From assembly GCA_910578795.1 (NCBI GenBank), contig CAJTSD010000007.1:1-64000 (forward strand): 64,000 nucleotides of DNA. Reading direction: 5' to 3'. Source of the stretch: an uncultured Lachnospiraceae bacterium (GTDB lineage: Bacteria; Bacillota; Clostridia; Lachnospirales; Lachnospiraceae). Both the position numbers and the translations under genes were made by a program. This document shows positions 52,028 through 61,527 of the stretch, piece by piece. Each line of letters begins with the position of its first letter. Position 1 is the first letter of the stretch. The notes under the pieces are model-generated. The model saw only the letters and a list, made by a program, of their open reading frames with translations. It did no database searches and was not told where the DNA came from.

Positions 52028-55000
52028 CTACAACTGCCCCAAAATCGACGGATCCTTAATCTTCCCGTCCTCCGCCAAGAGTATAATCTTCGACATAATC
52101 TCCGCCGTCTTCGGGTCCTCGTCCACAAACGGCAAAAACAGCCTTCCCCGCTTCTGACTATGTACCGGAAGAATATTCAACATCGCGCCGCCCTGCAAAT
52201 GAACAACACCGCTCCCCAAGTGAACGGAATACTTCCCCCGCTTGCCCGCAATCAGTGCATGGTTGTCCGTAAGCGTCACATTCTCCAGCCCAAACAGCGG
52301 CAGGTTAAACGCCACAATCGCGCGCCGCATTTCAATTGTCGAATGACTCGTTTCAGGGTCAACGCCGCCCGCGTGCGCCACGCTCACCGCCAAATCCACG
52401 TCCCGCATGACCTCACTGTAAATCAAATCCGGTACGTTGCCAATTGTAATCGGCTCAAACGTCTTGCGGTCGGTAAATACCACCCATTCCAGCGTCGGCG
52501 CCTCAATATCGCTCGGAGAAAACCAGTCCGCCAGCGCATAAATCTGCGCAATGATATTTTCCTTATAAAAGACCTTCTGCAAGCCCTCTTCCAAATCCGC
52601 AACCCAACGCCGTCCCTTCAGACACCCGACCGTTTTCATCGGCTGAATTTGATTGCCCGCAAACATCTTTGAATACGTCAGCCCAAGCTCCTCGTCCATC
52701 TTTACATACAATTCGCGGAACACCTGTTTAAACGGCTGACGGATTTGACGGTCAAACAACGCCTTCTGATATTCGTGCCAAACGCCCGCCCGGTAAAAAT
52801 CCAACGGGTGCGCAATGCGCAGCAAATTCTCGTCCTGCAACAGTTGTTTTTGACCATTACAGTCAGCCAAGCAACACTTCCTGCCGCCGTCCAAATCCGT
52901 CCGCACAAAGCCAAGCTTCTCCCCGCACGCAAACACCAACGGCGCAAGAATTGCCTTCACGACAGGATTTCCATACAGTCCGCGCGTCTCAGCCGCCGTA
53001 AACAAATCCCCGTGCTCCATCGCCTCTTCCATCAGCTTCTTCGCGCGCACATACTGGTCCTTCAGCTTTTTATGCGCCTCCTTCACTTCCAGTACATACG
53101 CCTGTTTCCGCAGCTTTGACGGCAGCGATTTCAGCATTTTTCCGCCCTTGCGACACAAAATTTCACTCTTCCCTTCTTCATCAACCGAAAGACAAATCTC
53201 CACGTCCTCCACAGCCGTCCAATCCATATATGCAGCAAACTCCTGCATCAGCTCCGTTTCCATGCTCAGCGTCAGTCTTGTCACGTCTGCAAAGCCCGCA
53301 TGGACACTCATATTGACCAAAGCAGTCTGTGCCGCCGCCGTTTCGCTCGCCCGCCGCTGCGCCCCGAACTGCTTTGCCTCCTTCGCAAACTGCTGGATAA
53401 ACTGATACCGCGCGAGCAAATCCTTCTGACGGTCTTTCGCAAACGGCACCAAACCATAGCTCATCAGTAAATCCTTATTCCGCTTAGCACAAATCTCCCC
53501 GCGCAGTTGCTCCAAGGTCACCTTGCCCGTGGCAGCGTCCGCATATTTCCTTGCGCGCGAATGCTTTTGACCGTCGGAAATATATTTCGCGCCTTGGTAC
53601 AAAAGCCCGAAATTCTTCTCCCCTAAAAGCGCATAGCACTCCCGAAACCAGTCAATGTCAAACGCGCCCCCCTGCAGTTCTTCCGTCGACAGCGGCGTGT
53701 ACTTCGCAATCATCGCCGTCTTTTTATCATCAAACCGCTCGTTCATGTGCGCCATAAAATAATAGCAGCCGCTCGTTAAGCCGTTCCACCCAAGAACCTT
53801 CTCAAGCAGGTCAATCCACTGCGGCGCATACATCGCCACCTCGACAAGCCGCTGCTGCGTAATGCCCGTTCCCTTCAAAGCCGCCTTTAACTGCGCTGCG
53901 GTATCGTCCGCTTTCGGGTAACAAGCCTTTAGCAAAAAGCAAAGACTGTCCCGTTTCGTGCCCATTGACTGGTTATAGTACCAGTCATACCACATATAAT
54001 ATGTGTCCCGGCTCAGCGTGTCCTTCCCCAATGCCTTTAAAATACGGATAAGATAATCCGCGCCCTGTACATAGGTAATCCCGCGCATATCCCGCGTCAC
54101 TTCCGTTTCCGCCTCACCGCGTCGCAGCTCAATATCCATAAACACAGGCACTATTTCATCGTACAACTCCCGTATCAGCTTCCCGCACCACGTGTCAGGA
54201 CCGACAAACGCCGCGCTGTTTTCCAATACCTGATCCATTCGCTCATACCCGAAAAACTCCCGCCAAAGACCGTAATTCTGCCGATTGGTAAAATCTCCCT
54301 TAACAAGCTGTGTCATGGCTTTTATGCAAGTCGTCCGCACATAATAATGCAGCAGCGCCTTCCATAAAATGTCCTTTGAAATCAGCCCCATGTGGTACGC
54401 CTTCAAAAACCAATACGGTCTTAGCGGCGTTTGGAAGCTGCCGTTGCGTTCCGTCTTTCCATCAAGGAACTGGCTGCGTTTGCGCTCCTGCATACACCGC
54501 AGTTCAAACGCCCATGTGACAAAAAACGCCTGCTCAAATTCCTCGTCCGTCTCCCAATTGGCAAGTCCTTTCAAAAATGCCTCAAAATACGGAATTTTTG
54601 AAACGGAAATGGTATCCGTGCGCAGCTCTCCCTGCCAGTTGCGCGTCTTGTATGCTATCTGACTGTTCTCCTTTGTCAGAATGGAAAGCAGTGCAGACAG
54701 CGCCTCCAATCCCATGCGAAACAGCCACTTTTCGTCCGTAAATTCCGAAACATAAAGCCTTCGCACTGCGCGTATTTGCGGCGCATATTTCAAAGAAAAC
54801 GGCTTTAGCATAAACGACTGTTTCCCGAAAACCGCGTCATAAAACGGGCGGCTGTTTTCCAGCAAATCGCAGTCATCCCAAGCCATGACCGCCTCGAGTT
54901 GCAAAAGCACGCCATAGTCGCCGATTTGTGTTTTGTAAAAATCGCGCAACTCCTCTGCAAGCGGATAATTTTCCAATCGTTCCGCGCCTTGTTTCATTTT

Positions 55001-57130
55001 CCGAAACTCGTTCCCGATTAGCTCTGTCTCGCCCCCGATGGTGCGGTACTCGTCATTTTTATGCATATCAATCAGCGCGTCAAGTTTTTTCAGCTTTTCA
55101 ATGATACTTTCCACAGGCAGTATCACATACTGCTGCAAAGTCTTTGTTTCGGGCGCTGGCAGCTTAACTTCTTCTTTTGCATTCGGGTTGTAAAATCCAA
55201 AACCGTTCTCTGCCGCCTTGGTCTGCTGTTCCCCCAAGATTTCCGCAAGCAGCACCTTTTCCTTGTCAGTAGGATTTTCCACCAAATCCGCAAGCGGTTT
55301 CACACGCGCAAAAAACGCCGCCTTTTCCTCCCGCTTCGAGAGCCGCAGCAACAAGTCCAAGCCGCCGCTGCGCTTTTCCTCCTTCTTATCGGTCAAAAGC
55401 CGTTTCAGACAATCCTCCATGTCATTTTCCGTCTGCCTGTCAAGCAAGTCCAAAAGCTCCCTGCGCAGTCCGCCGCGTTTAAAGCGCAGCATGTCCTCCA
55501 TCAATCGGTAGTCCTCACGCGTCAGTGCCATATTTTTTACAATGGAAATTGCCGTTCTGGACGAATATTCCTCCGCAATGCCCATCGACTTGATTAAGGT
55601 TTCGCGCTGCGCTTTATTTTTTGGCGGGCATAAAAGAAGGTTAATCAGACTATGCCGCCCGTAAGTACCTGTCATATCCTCAAGAAAACCTGACACTTGT
55701 GTCATTTTTTCCTCGTCCTCCAACACATACGCTAAAAATGCCAACTGGCGGATAAGCTCCGAACGCGAAAGCTCCACCTGATGCCACGGAAAAATGCACG
55801 GGGAATAGGTCAGTCCTTTTTTGGGCATACGCTGATAAACATCATAAAGCGTGTCGTAGAGGTTTTCCGCTTCCGCGCTGCTCTCATAATAATCTGTCAG
55901 TACCGCCTTTTTCGGCGGCTCCCCTGTAAACTGTCCCGCGCCGTCGCGCTTCAAAAGCCCGTTAATCCGTGAAGACACATTTGATGACAATGCCGGAAAA
56001 AACGCCGCCACAAGCTCCAAATCGTCCGCATTTTCCAAAATCACCTTCCGCGCTACCCGATACTGCAATTTTTCAAAATATAACGATTGATTATAATAGG
56101 AAGCCGTCAGTTTTTGCTGTTTTGTGCCATGCGCCGCAAGCTCTGTCATTGCCTTGATTGCGTCGTTGACCTCCGTAAATCCGAGCGCCCAAAGCGCGAC
56201 ACTGATTGCAACCGCATCATTGCCCTGTAGCTGCTCTTCACAAAACGTCTTATCACGCAGGCACTTTCCCATCAGCGAAAGCAGCTTGTTTGAAATGCGA
56301 TCCGTGCTGTTTTCGTCAAAAATCCCAATCCATGTGGCAACCGCCCGCTCCACGGCAGAATAGCGGATTAAGTTGTTTTTCTCAATCACGTCAAACAGGA
56401 CAAAAAACGCCTGCGTAGTCCCCTCGTCCATCGCCTCACAGATACTTTGGCGCACGCCCTCCTGCAGCCGCGCCGCCAAGAGAAAGTCGCCAAGCAGCGT
56501 ATGCAGCTCGGCATTGTCGGAGCGGATAATGCCCAAAATCATCTCGCGGTCCAAATAAGCGGTGTTGTTTTCACTCAAAATCAAGTCTTTGAGCGCGTCG
56601 ATAACCTTCTGATTTCCCCTGTCGATTTCCGCCGCGTAGAGGTAGTTAAAATCGGAGTGGTAGCTCCATGTGTGCTGGATATAATCTGCCGTTTCCTCAC
56701 TCAACCGATTATAGAGGAAATCCTCGACGGACGCGTTGCTCCACGCAAAATTATCAAACGCTTTCAGAACCGAAAACGCCTGACGAATGCATAATTTATA
56801 ATCTGCCGAGCGCACTGCCCTTCGCTGCCACCCCGACGTAAACGGAAATCGGTTGAGCTTATCAATGATATAGAAGAACAATGCGCGGTACTCCTCGGGA
56901 AGGAGCGCCGAAACAAACGCCTTTTCCTGAAACCACTGCGAAGGCGTCCCACCCTCCTGTTTCAAAAATGCATTGACCGACTCGTTCACCGCATTGCCAA
57001 AAGCGCCCCGCGTCGTCAGCTCCTTCACCAGTGCCTGCTCCTGTTCGGGCAAATGCCGTATCTTAACATTACGCTCCTCCACCCGGTTTTGCGCAAGCTT
57101 TGCACGGGTGACATTATTATATTCCGCCAT
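52028..57130 (-). CDS. giant DUF4132/DUF5724 protein
   Basis: 1700 residues, cytosolic, no signal or membrane segments. The first 1300 residues are helical repeats of HEAT-like appearance (NALLGDFLLAARLQEGVRQS-type helices, DUF5724 region). The last 300 residues are the DUF4132 domain: WVADLEEGLQKVFYKENIIA, ETSHSTIEMRRAIVAFNLPL and KYSVHLGSGVVHLQGGAMLN. Members are related to the WGR-DUF4132 proteins and are encoded near toxin-immunity and MoxR/VWA genes; activity unknown. GGAGG precedes the ATG. It is followed upstream by a small partner gene 41 bases away, forming an operon. Confidence 0.88.
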   Translation of the reverse strand: MAEYNNVTRAKLAQNRVEERNVKIRHLPEQEQALVKELTTRGAFGNAVNESVNAFLKQEGGTPSQWFQEKAFVSALLPEEYRALFFYIIDKLNRFPFTSGWQRRAVRSADYKLCIRQAFSVLKAFDNFAWSNASVEDFLYNRLSEETADYIQHTWSYHSDFNYLYAAEIDRGNQKVIDALKDLILSENNTAYLDREMILGIIRSDNAELHTLLGDFLLAARLQEGVRQSICEAMDEGTTQAFFVLFDVIEKNNLIRYSAVERAVATWIGIFDENSTDRISNKLLSLMGKCLRDKTFCEEQLQGNDAVAISVALWALGFTEVNDAIKAMTELAAHGTKQQKLTASYYNQSLYFEKLQYRVARKVILENADDLELVAAFFPALSSNVSSRINGLLKRDGAGQFTGEPPKKAVLTDYYESSAEAENLYDTLYDVYQRMPKKGLTYSPCIFPWHQVELSRSELIRQLAFLAYVLEDEEKMTQVSGFLEDMTGTYGRHSLINLLLCPPKNKAQRETLIKSMGIAEEYSSRTAISIVKNMALTREDYRLMEDMLRFKRGGLRRELLDLLDRQTENDMEDCLKRLLTDKKEEKRSGGLDLLLRLSKREEKAAFFARVKPLADLVENPTDKEKVLLAEILGEQQTKAAENGFGFYNPNAKEEVKLPAPETKTLQQYVILPVESIIEKLKKLDALIDMHKNDEYRTIGGETELIGNEFRKMKQGAERLENYPLAEELRDFYKTQIGDYGVLLQLEAVMAWDDCDLLENSRPFYDAVFGKQSFMLKPFSLKYAPQIRAVRRLYVSEFTDEKWLFRMGLEALSALLSILTKENSQIAYKTRNWQGELRTDTISVSKIPYFEAFLKGLANWETDEEFEQAFFVTWAFELRCMQERKRSQFLDGKTERNGSFQTPLRPYWFLKAYHMGLISKDILWKALLHYYVRTTCIKAMTQLVKGDFTNRQNYGLWREFFGYERMDQVLENSAAFVGPDTWCGKLIRELYDEIVPVFMDIELRRGEAETEVTRDMRGITYVQGADYLIRILKALGKDTLSRDTYYMWYDWYYNQSMGTKRDSLCFLLKACYPKADDTAAQLKAALKGTGITQQRLVEVAMYAPQWIDLLEKVLGWNGLTSGCYYFMAHMNERFDDKKTAMIAKYTPLSTEELQGGAFDIDWFRECYALLGEKNFGLLYQGAKYISDGQKHSRARKYADAATGKVTLEQLRGEICAKRNKDLLMSYGLVPFAKDRQKDLLARYQFIQQFAKEAKQFGAQRRASETAAAQTALVNMSVHAGFADVTRLTLSMETELMQEFAAYMDWTAVEDVEICLSVDEEGKSEILCRKGGKMLKSLPSKLRKQAYVLEVKEAHKKLKDQYVRAKKLMEEAMEHGDLFTAAETRGLYGNPVVKAILAPLVFACGEKLGFVRTDLDGGRKCCLADCNGQKQLLQDENLLRIAHPLDFYRAGVWHEYQKALFDRQIRQPFKQVFRELYVKMDEELGLTYSKMFAGNQIQPMKTVGCLKGRRWVADLEEGLQKVFYKENIIAQIYALADWFSPSDIEAPTLEWVVFTDRKTFEPITIGNVPDLIYSEVMRDVDLAVSVAHAGGVDPETSHSTIEMRRAIVAFNLPLFGLENVTLTDNHALIAGKRGKYSVHLGSGVVHLQGGAMLNILPVHSQKRGRLFLPFVDEDPKTAEIMSKIILLAEDGKIKDPSILGQL

Positions 57131-57170
57131 ATAAATCCTCCATTCTTTTCAATGCCTGCGAATCGAATGC

Positions 57171-57599
57171 CTACCAAAGCCTTCCCGCAAGCATGGTCAA
57201 TCGGACGAACGTAAACGTATCGCTTTTCGTAACGGTAAGCCGTTCCTCCAAATCCTCCAATGCCCTGTCGTTCAAAAAAATGCGGTAAATGCCGTCCTCA
57301 AAGCACTGTATTGCGTTCCCGACAGCGTGCGCGGTATCTGCCCGTTTTTCACTGTAAGCCGCGCCGAACGAAATTTTGCCGCTTTGCGCCTTGTCGTCGA
57401 TTTCTTCCCTTGTAAGGCACTTTAACAATTCCGGCTGTTCTGATTTTTCATGATATTGCGCAACGCCCGATTTCACCAATTCCGTAATCAATTCCCGAAC
57501 CGTGAAAAATCCGTCCGCCCCCAAAGGCAGGTCATACGAAACAGGCACAACCGACGCCTTACGCTTTCCTAATTGTTTGACATTTACTTTAATTTTCAT
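57171..57599 (-). CDS. small partner of DUF4132 gene
   Basis: 142 residues. Starts MKIKVNVKQLGKRKASVVPV with a regular beta-strand pattern followed by VRELITELVKSGVAQYHEKS; the C-terminus (RIFLNDRALEDLEERL) is alpha/beta. Spacing of 41 bases to the DUF4132 start suggests the two are made together and may form a complex. No family recognised by me. Confidence 0.7.
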   Translation of the reverse strand: MKIKVNVKQLGKRKASVVPVSYDLPLGADGFFTVRELITELVKSGVAQYHEKSEQPELLKCLTREEIDDKAQSGKISFGAAYSEKRADTAHAVGNAIQCFEDGIYRIFLNDRALEDLEERLTVTKSDTFTFVRLTMLAGRLW

Positions 57600-57615
57600 G
57601 TAACGCCGTCCCCTC

Positions 57616-58110
57616 TTACTCTGTCCAAACCAAATTGTACCAGTTCTTATACCCTTGAAAAACCGTAATCACCTTGCCCGTTTCCATTTCATATACTTTG
57701 TAATAACAGTATTCGTCGTCCGTCATATCCGAATTGAAATGATTATAATCAATTTCGCAGTATAGAATATAATCCTGATTTGGCGAATAAACGGATTGAA
57801 TGAGCGTATGTTCGATTTCGACCAAATCCTGTAATCTATCTTCCGATTCGTCGGAAACATGAGGCATGTCCGCAGGAACCGTATCATCCGTTTTTTTCAG
57901 CCCCCAAAAGCATCTTTTATAGCAACCTCTTTTGTTCAAAAATACGATATTCTCTATCCCTTGAACCGTTCGATAGTTCTGAGAAAAATCCAATGGCAAT
58001 CCTCCAAGCTTTGCAAAATAAAAAAATATACAACCGTAACACAGCATCGTCAAAATAGTCGGTACTGCAAGAAGTAACATAAGCTTTTTTTGTTTGATAT
58101 GTGCTTTCAT
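57616..58110 (-). CDS. membrane-anchored hypothetical protein
   Basis: 164 residues from ATG 58110 (GAGGC upstream); the frame before it, to 58227, is noncoding-like. One membrane segment (KLMLLLAVPTILTMLCYGCI) with an external domain of about 130 residues (QNYRTVQGIENIVFLNKRG, then SVYSPNQDYILYCEIDYNHF). It lies 17 bases before the DUF4132 partner gene, so all three may be one operon. No family recognised. Confidence 0.65.
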   Translation of the reverse strand: MKAHIKQKKLMLLLAVPTILTMLCYGCIFFYFAKLGGLPLDFSQNYRTVQGIENIVFLNKRGCYKRCFWGLKKTDDTVPADMPHVSDESEDRLQDLVEIEHTLIQSVYSPNQDYILYCEIDYNHFNSDMTDDEYCYYKVYEMETGKVITVFQGYKNWYNLVWTE

Positions 58111-58223
58111 AATCTGCCTCTTTTCCGTAAAAATCCGCCTTGTTTCCGCGATTGCAATGCTTCTGCCGGACAACGGGCTTCCCGCTTCCTTGCCCGCAGG
58201 CTGCAATGCTGTTCTAATATACA

Positions 58224-58508
58224 TCATCCTTCATGCTTTCTCACAATCCAGCCCTCCGTCACCGCAGCCCTCTCCGCACAATATCCGCAAGGCATTTTAT
58301 ACAGTGCCCCGACAGTGTTATCCATGTCAAAAATTTTATAAAGGGACACTATTTTCGCGTCCTCCGGTTCGTGCACTTCCCCGCAAAGAAACTGCCGCAT
58401 TCCGTCGTCAGCGTCATGGGAAACATACAAAATCGGCTTTTCCCCATTTAAAATATGACAACAGGTAATCACCATCGTATTTGGCGCATCCTCAAATGGA
58501 AACTTCAT
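58224..58508 (-). CDS. DUF2185 (Imm33-like) protein
   Basis: 94 residues from ATG 58508. CHILNGEKPILYVSHDADDG, MRQFLCGEVHEPEDAKIVSL and MPCGYCAERAAVTEGWIVRK match the DUF2185 family, which is listed among immunity proteins of polymorphic toxin systems. Compact and soluble. GGGGGTAAGGG precedes the start. It continues the immunity-like character of the region. Confidence 0.75.
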   Translation of the reverse strand: MKFPFEDAPNTMVITCCHILNGEKPILYVSHDADDGMRQFLCGEVHEPEDAKIVSLYKIFDMDNTVGALYKMPCGYCAERAAVTEGWIVRKHEG

Positions 58509-58520
58509 CACCCTTACCCC

Positions 58521-58685
58521 CTATTCAACCGACATTCCCAACTCAAATGCCTCTCTTAACGCTGCATTTTCGACAATATCGCCTTTTTCTTTCACACCGC
58601 GCACAAGCACCATGCCGATATTCTCCAACCCGAACCATCTCTCCAACAGCTTAACAGTTCTATACACGGGAATCTGCCTACTGAT
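58521..58685 (-). pseudogene. flavodoxin-like oxidoreductase C-terminal fragment
   Basis: RWFGLENIGMVLVRGVKEKG and DIVENAALREAFELGMSVE resemble the C-terminus of NAD(P)H-dependent FMN oxidoreductases. The frame has no start: upstream it runs into the 3' end of the lipoprotein gene on the same strand (overlap in another frame). Roughly 130 residues including the FMN site are missing. Confidence 0.55.
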
Positions 58686-59055
58686 TCGTAACGACCGTAA
58701 AGCTGACACTTCCTTTCGCTTTCTCTCCGGTCACTGAAACGGTATACGTTCCGCTTTCTTCAATATAAATATCAAATTCATCAGAAAAGGAAACGTCTTC
58801 CCCTTCATAGACAGGTACTTCATCATCTTTCTGAATCTGAACCGACAGACTACCGCCCTCAACAATAAGTTCCGCATGGATCGTATCTCCTTTTTCAACG
58901 GTTAGGTCTTGAGAGTCCGTTTTATTCAATACCTTATAGTCCATCACAAACGCACTGTCATTTCCTGTTCGGCTGCCGTCAAAATCTGAGCCACACGCTG
59001 TTAATGATAAAACCAATATCAGAGAACACAAAATACATAACTGTTTTTTCATCAT
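58678..59055 (-). CDS. small lipoprotein
   Basis: 125 residues. Signal peptide with lipobox LTAC (Cys near residue 21). The rest forms a beta-sandwich-like domain (LTVEKGDTIHAELIVEGGSL, then SGTYTVSVTGEKAKGSVSFT) of the kind found in bacterial cell-surface modules. AGAGG precedes the two adjacent ATG codons. Monocistronic. No specific function is suggested. Confidence 0.8.
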   Translation of the reverse strand: MMKKQLCILCSLILVLSLTACGSDFDGSRTGNDSAFVMDYKVLNKTDSQDLTVEKGDTIHAELIVEGGSLSVQIQKDDEVPVYEGEDVSFSDEFDIYIEESGTYTVSVTGEKAKGSVSFTVVTNQ

Positions 59056-59296
59056 CTTACCTCTCTCAAAGTTCGACTTATGTCTTTGATTATAAAGTCT
59101 ATATCTGGCATTTACAGTGTATCTTTATAAGTTATTTTCCAATAAGTGCACCATTCCACAAAGGGAATAAATAGATACTTCCCTTTGTACAGGGAACGGA
59201 ACTACCAATATTGTATCATAATAAGCGCGTGTCCATAAAGATGAATTATAAATAAATATCCGTTTATAAAAATGTCAAAAAATTCTCATTTTTTGA

Positions 59297-59435
59297 TTGA
59301 AATGGCATTCAGAATATGCTAAGATAAGAACAGGTATTCGTTTTTTGCCTGCTTTTTTCATGATGCAGATTTATCTTCCCTACTCGCCGCGGTGTCCCTG
59401 CACCGCCTTAGCGGCATCGTTCCTCTACATGGGGC
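59297..59435 (+). promoter_or_regulatory. promoter and structured leader
   Basis: TTGAAA (59297-59302) and TAAGAT (59320-59325) with a 17-base spacer, then a leader of about 140 bases with a nested hairpin: GCCGC (59386-59390) with GCGGC (59411-59415) around CGGTG/CACCG. Part of it (59411-59437) resembles 33372-33400. The rest of the gap 59056-59296 is AT-rich and shows no gene. Confidence 0.5.
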
Positions 59436-59472
59436 TGTGGTACGTATCAAATGAACATATGGAGGTAACAGT

Positions 59473-59805
59473 ATGCAAACAATTATTGTAGTGATCAATC
59501 CAGGGAAGCTGGAAAACCGCGAGATGGATTTATGCTACCGCGTTCCGGACCGTATCGAGGAAGTCTCCAACGCCCTAATCCAAAGCAGCGGTTATGATTT
59601 TATAGACACGGAAGACGGACAGCCCGGACCATTAATGGCAATGATGCTTGAAACGGAAAATGCCAACGAAAACTGGACCATAATAAGCAAATTATTTGAA
59701 AATGAAACATTCAACGGAAACGATTTGTCGAAATCAGCGCAAATTTATATTTCCGAAACGGATACGGACGATTTGGAACATTGCACCTTGGTTTATCCAA
59801 AATAG
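59473..59805 (+). CDS. hypothetical protein
   Basis: 110 residues. GGAGG 7 bases before the ATG. MQTIIVVINPGKLENREMD, then IEEVSNALIQSSGYDFIDTE and ENWTIISKLFENETFNGND; alpha/beta, acidic, without signal or membrane part. Probably a small immunity-like or regulatory protein. I do not recognise the family. Confidence 0.7.
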   Translation: MQTIIVVINPGKLENREMDLCYRVPDRIEEVSNALIQSSGYDFIDTEDGQPGPLMAMMLETENANENWTIISKLFENETFNGNDLSKSAQIYISETDTDDLEHCTLVYPK

Positions 59806-59892
59806 CATTTTTATTGGCGGAATAAAAAAACGGAAGCAATGACAGTCTTTGTTTAACAGATCCGTACAATTCGTATTTCATAGGAGAACGCT

Positions 59893-60216
59893 ATGTGGGG
59901 CATATGTCTTGATAACAATTCGATGCAAGAGGGACTGTTTCAAAAAGTAATTCAATACATAACAGATGACAATGGTAACGTGATGATTCTTTCGCCGCAA
60001 ACAACTTTTATACCGAATAGGGAATAGATCCGCGCGTTGCCCACACCGCCCAAATATCTTTACGGAGAACAGGTTTCTCCCAATAATCACCCTGATGTCA
60101 TGGGCATTATTTGCGATATTAGCTGGCATTTTAAATTGGACTGTTGTTTTTATAATATCAAAGTGAACGGAAAAGTGAAAAGCAAACGATACTACGATGA
60201 TGATTTATGCTTTTAA
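59893..60216 (+). pseudogene. gene interrupted by one amber codon
   Basis: From ATG 59893 (AGGAG, 6-base spacing) a 107-codon frame reads DNNSMQEGLFQKVIQYITDD, NVMILSPQTTFIPN and, after a single TAG at 60025-60027, PPKYLYGEQVSPNNHPDVMG and FYNIKVNGKVKSKRYYDDDL to a TAA. Both sides have coding character in the same frame, so one point mutation (or unusual readthrough) splits an otherwise whole protein. The family is unknown. Confidence 0.6.
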
Positions 60217-60294
60217 TATGCCAATCATGGAGCGCAACGTTAAAAACAGCTTCAATGAAAAGGCCAAAAAATAAAAAAGGAGATGGATAAAACA

Positions 60295-60855
60295 ATGGGA
60301 TTATTTGGTTTATTTGGAGGTTCTAAGAGCGACCCTGCGGACTCCATGCCGCAAAACGATGCTGAAAAATGGATTGTCGGTATTTATGCGTTGTGGTCAG
60401 AATATTGCGGGGGCAGTTATAAGTATTTTGGCGGATATGAGAAAAACCGCTCCAATGCCAGCATGGCGCGCGGCGTACTAAGCCGTGACTGGGCAGTCAC
60501 CAACAAGCAGGGTGTGTTGGAAATGGTGGACTATCTGATGAAAGAAGAAAACAATGCGGGCGAGGAGGCGAAAAAAGCCGCATTTAACTATGGCTGTGCG
60601 GCAAATATCGCCGCAAGAGGGTATTTGGGCGGTCACCTTACCAAGGAGGAAATGATGTCCGCTTCTGAAAAGATTGCCAAGGTAATCCGCACACACTATC
60701 ACTCATGGGAGGAATTTGCGCAGGCATATATTGAAGGCGTCGGTCTTGAGAGCGGCGTTGCGGAGAAACAGCCTGAATTTGCCGAGATTTATAAGAAGCT
60801 TTGCGCAATGCCTGACGGTCCGTATTCCGTAGCGTGGGATACGCCGATTTCATAA
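60295..60855 (+). CDS. DUF1266-like protein
   Basis: 186 residues from ATG 60295; the ATG at 60283 lies directly on the AAGGAG site, so the fifth codon is favoured. NDAEKWIVGIYALWSEYCGG, then GVLSRDWAVTNKQGVLEMVD and AAFNYGCAANIAARGYLGGH follow the layout of DUF1266 proteins, which are often found beside toxins and T6SS-like genes; function unknown. Soluble. It ends at a hairpin terminator shared with the ferredoxin operon. Confidence 0.75.
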   Translation: MGLFGLFGGSKSDPADSMPQNDAEKWIVGIYALWSEYCGGSYKYFGGYEKNRSNASMARGVLSRDWAVTNKQGVLEMVDYLMKEENNAGEEAKKAAFNYGCAANIAARGYLGGHLTKEEMMSASEKIAKVIRTHYHSWEEFAQAYIEGVGLESGVAEKQPEFAEIYKKLCAMPDGPYSVAWDTPIS

Positions 60856-60865
60856 TTCAATAAAT

Positions 60866-60914
60866 AAGGATTCAAAGCTGCGTGAAACAAACACAAAACT
60901 CTGAATCCTTTTTT
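60866..60914. terminator. terminator between convergent genes
   Basis: A 9-bp stem (AAGGATTCA with TGAATCCTT) with a 27-base loop, followed by TTTT on the plus strand. Confidence 0.65.
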
Positions 60915-60936
60915 ATTTCATAATATCATTCCAATA

Positions 60937-61527
60937 TTACTTACGCAAAGAAATCGTATGCTCCGCCTTGCATATAAGCTGCGTCATTGTTCCCATAGGG
61001 CAGTACACACACCACGAACGCGGCTTAAACAAAATCATTGTGATAAAACCAAGTACCGTAGAAGTAAGCATAACACTATAAAAGCCAAAGGCAAACTGCG
61101 CAACACCGTCCGAAAACAGGGTACCGTGATATGCCCAATGCCATGGAAGCTTAAAAGTCCAAAGCAAGGTTACCACCATGCGCAAGTCCTTTGCACCTGC
61201 AAATACCAAATAGGTGTTCCACAGCATAAGAAAAAACATTGCAAAGAAAAAAATTAAAAATCCATACCGAAAATAAGTAGATCTCATCCATTTAGGCACA
61301 TCTTTTTTGCGGGAAAGCCCAAATCTGCCGCCGACAAGTGAAAACAACTGTCCCCTGCCACAATATTTGTTGCAGTATGCTTTATTGCCCTTTATCACGG
61401 CAATCAGCAATGGGATAAAAAAGCACAGCAGCCCAAGCCACGCAAACAAAATATTTAAAAATCCTAAAATCAGATAGGTCAGAGACGCAATCCAAAGAAA
61501 ATCGTACCATCTCTTTTTCTGTTTCAT
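60937..61527 (-). CDS. membrane 4Fe-4S binding protein
   Basis: 196 residues from ATG 61527 (GGAGG, 7-base spacing), overlapping the ferredoxin stop. Six or so membrane segments with two cysteine motifs facing the cytosol: CNKYCGRGQLFSL and CVYCPMGTM, a shortened NosR/NapH pattern with truncated CxxxC clusters. It should pass electrons between a quinone-level carrier and the small ferredoxin next to it. Together with the peptide gene at 61788 it forms a divergent neighbour of the BceRS-like regulator. Confidence 0.85.
   Translation of the reverse strand: MKQKKRWYDFLWIASLTYLILGFLNILFAWLGLLCFFIPLLIAVIKGNKAYCNKYCGRGQLFSLVGGRFGLSRKKDVPKWMRSTYFRYGFLIFFFAMFFLMLWNTYLVFAGAKDLRMVVTLLWTFKLPWHWAYHGTLFSDGVAQFAFGFYSVMLTSTVLGFITMILFKPRSWCVYCPMGTMTQLICKAEHTISLRK

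Noticed and set aside
59386..59415. tRNA-like cloverleaf in the leader
   Set aside because: Only two nested short stems; no acceptor, anticodon or TPsiC arms.
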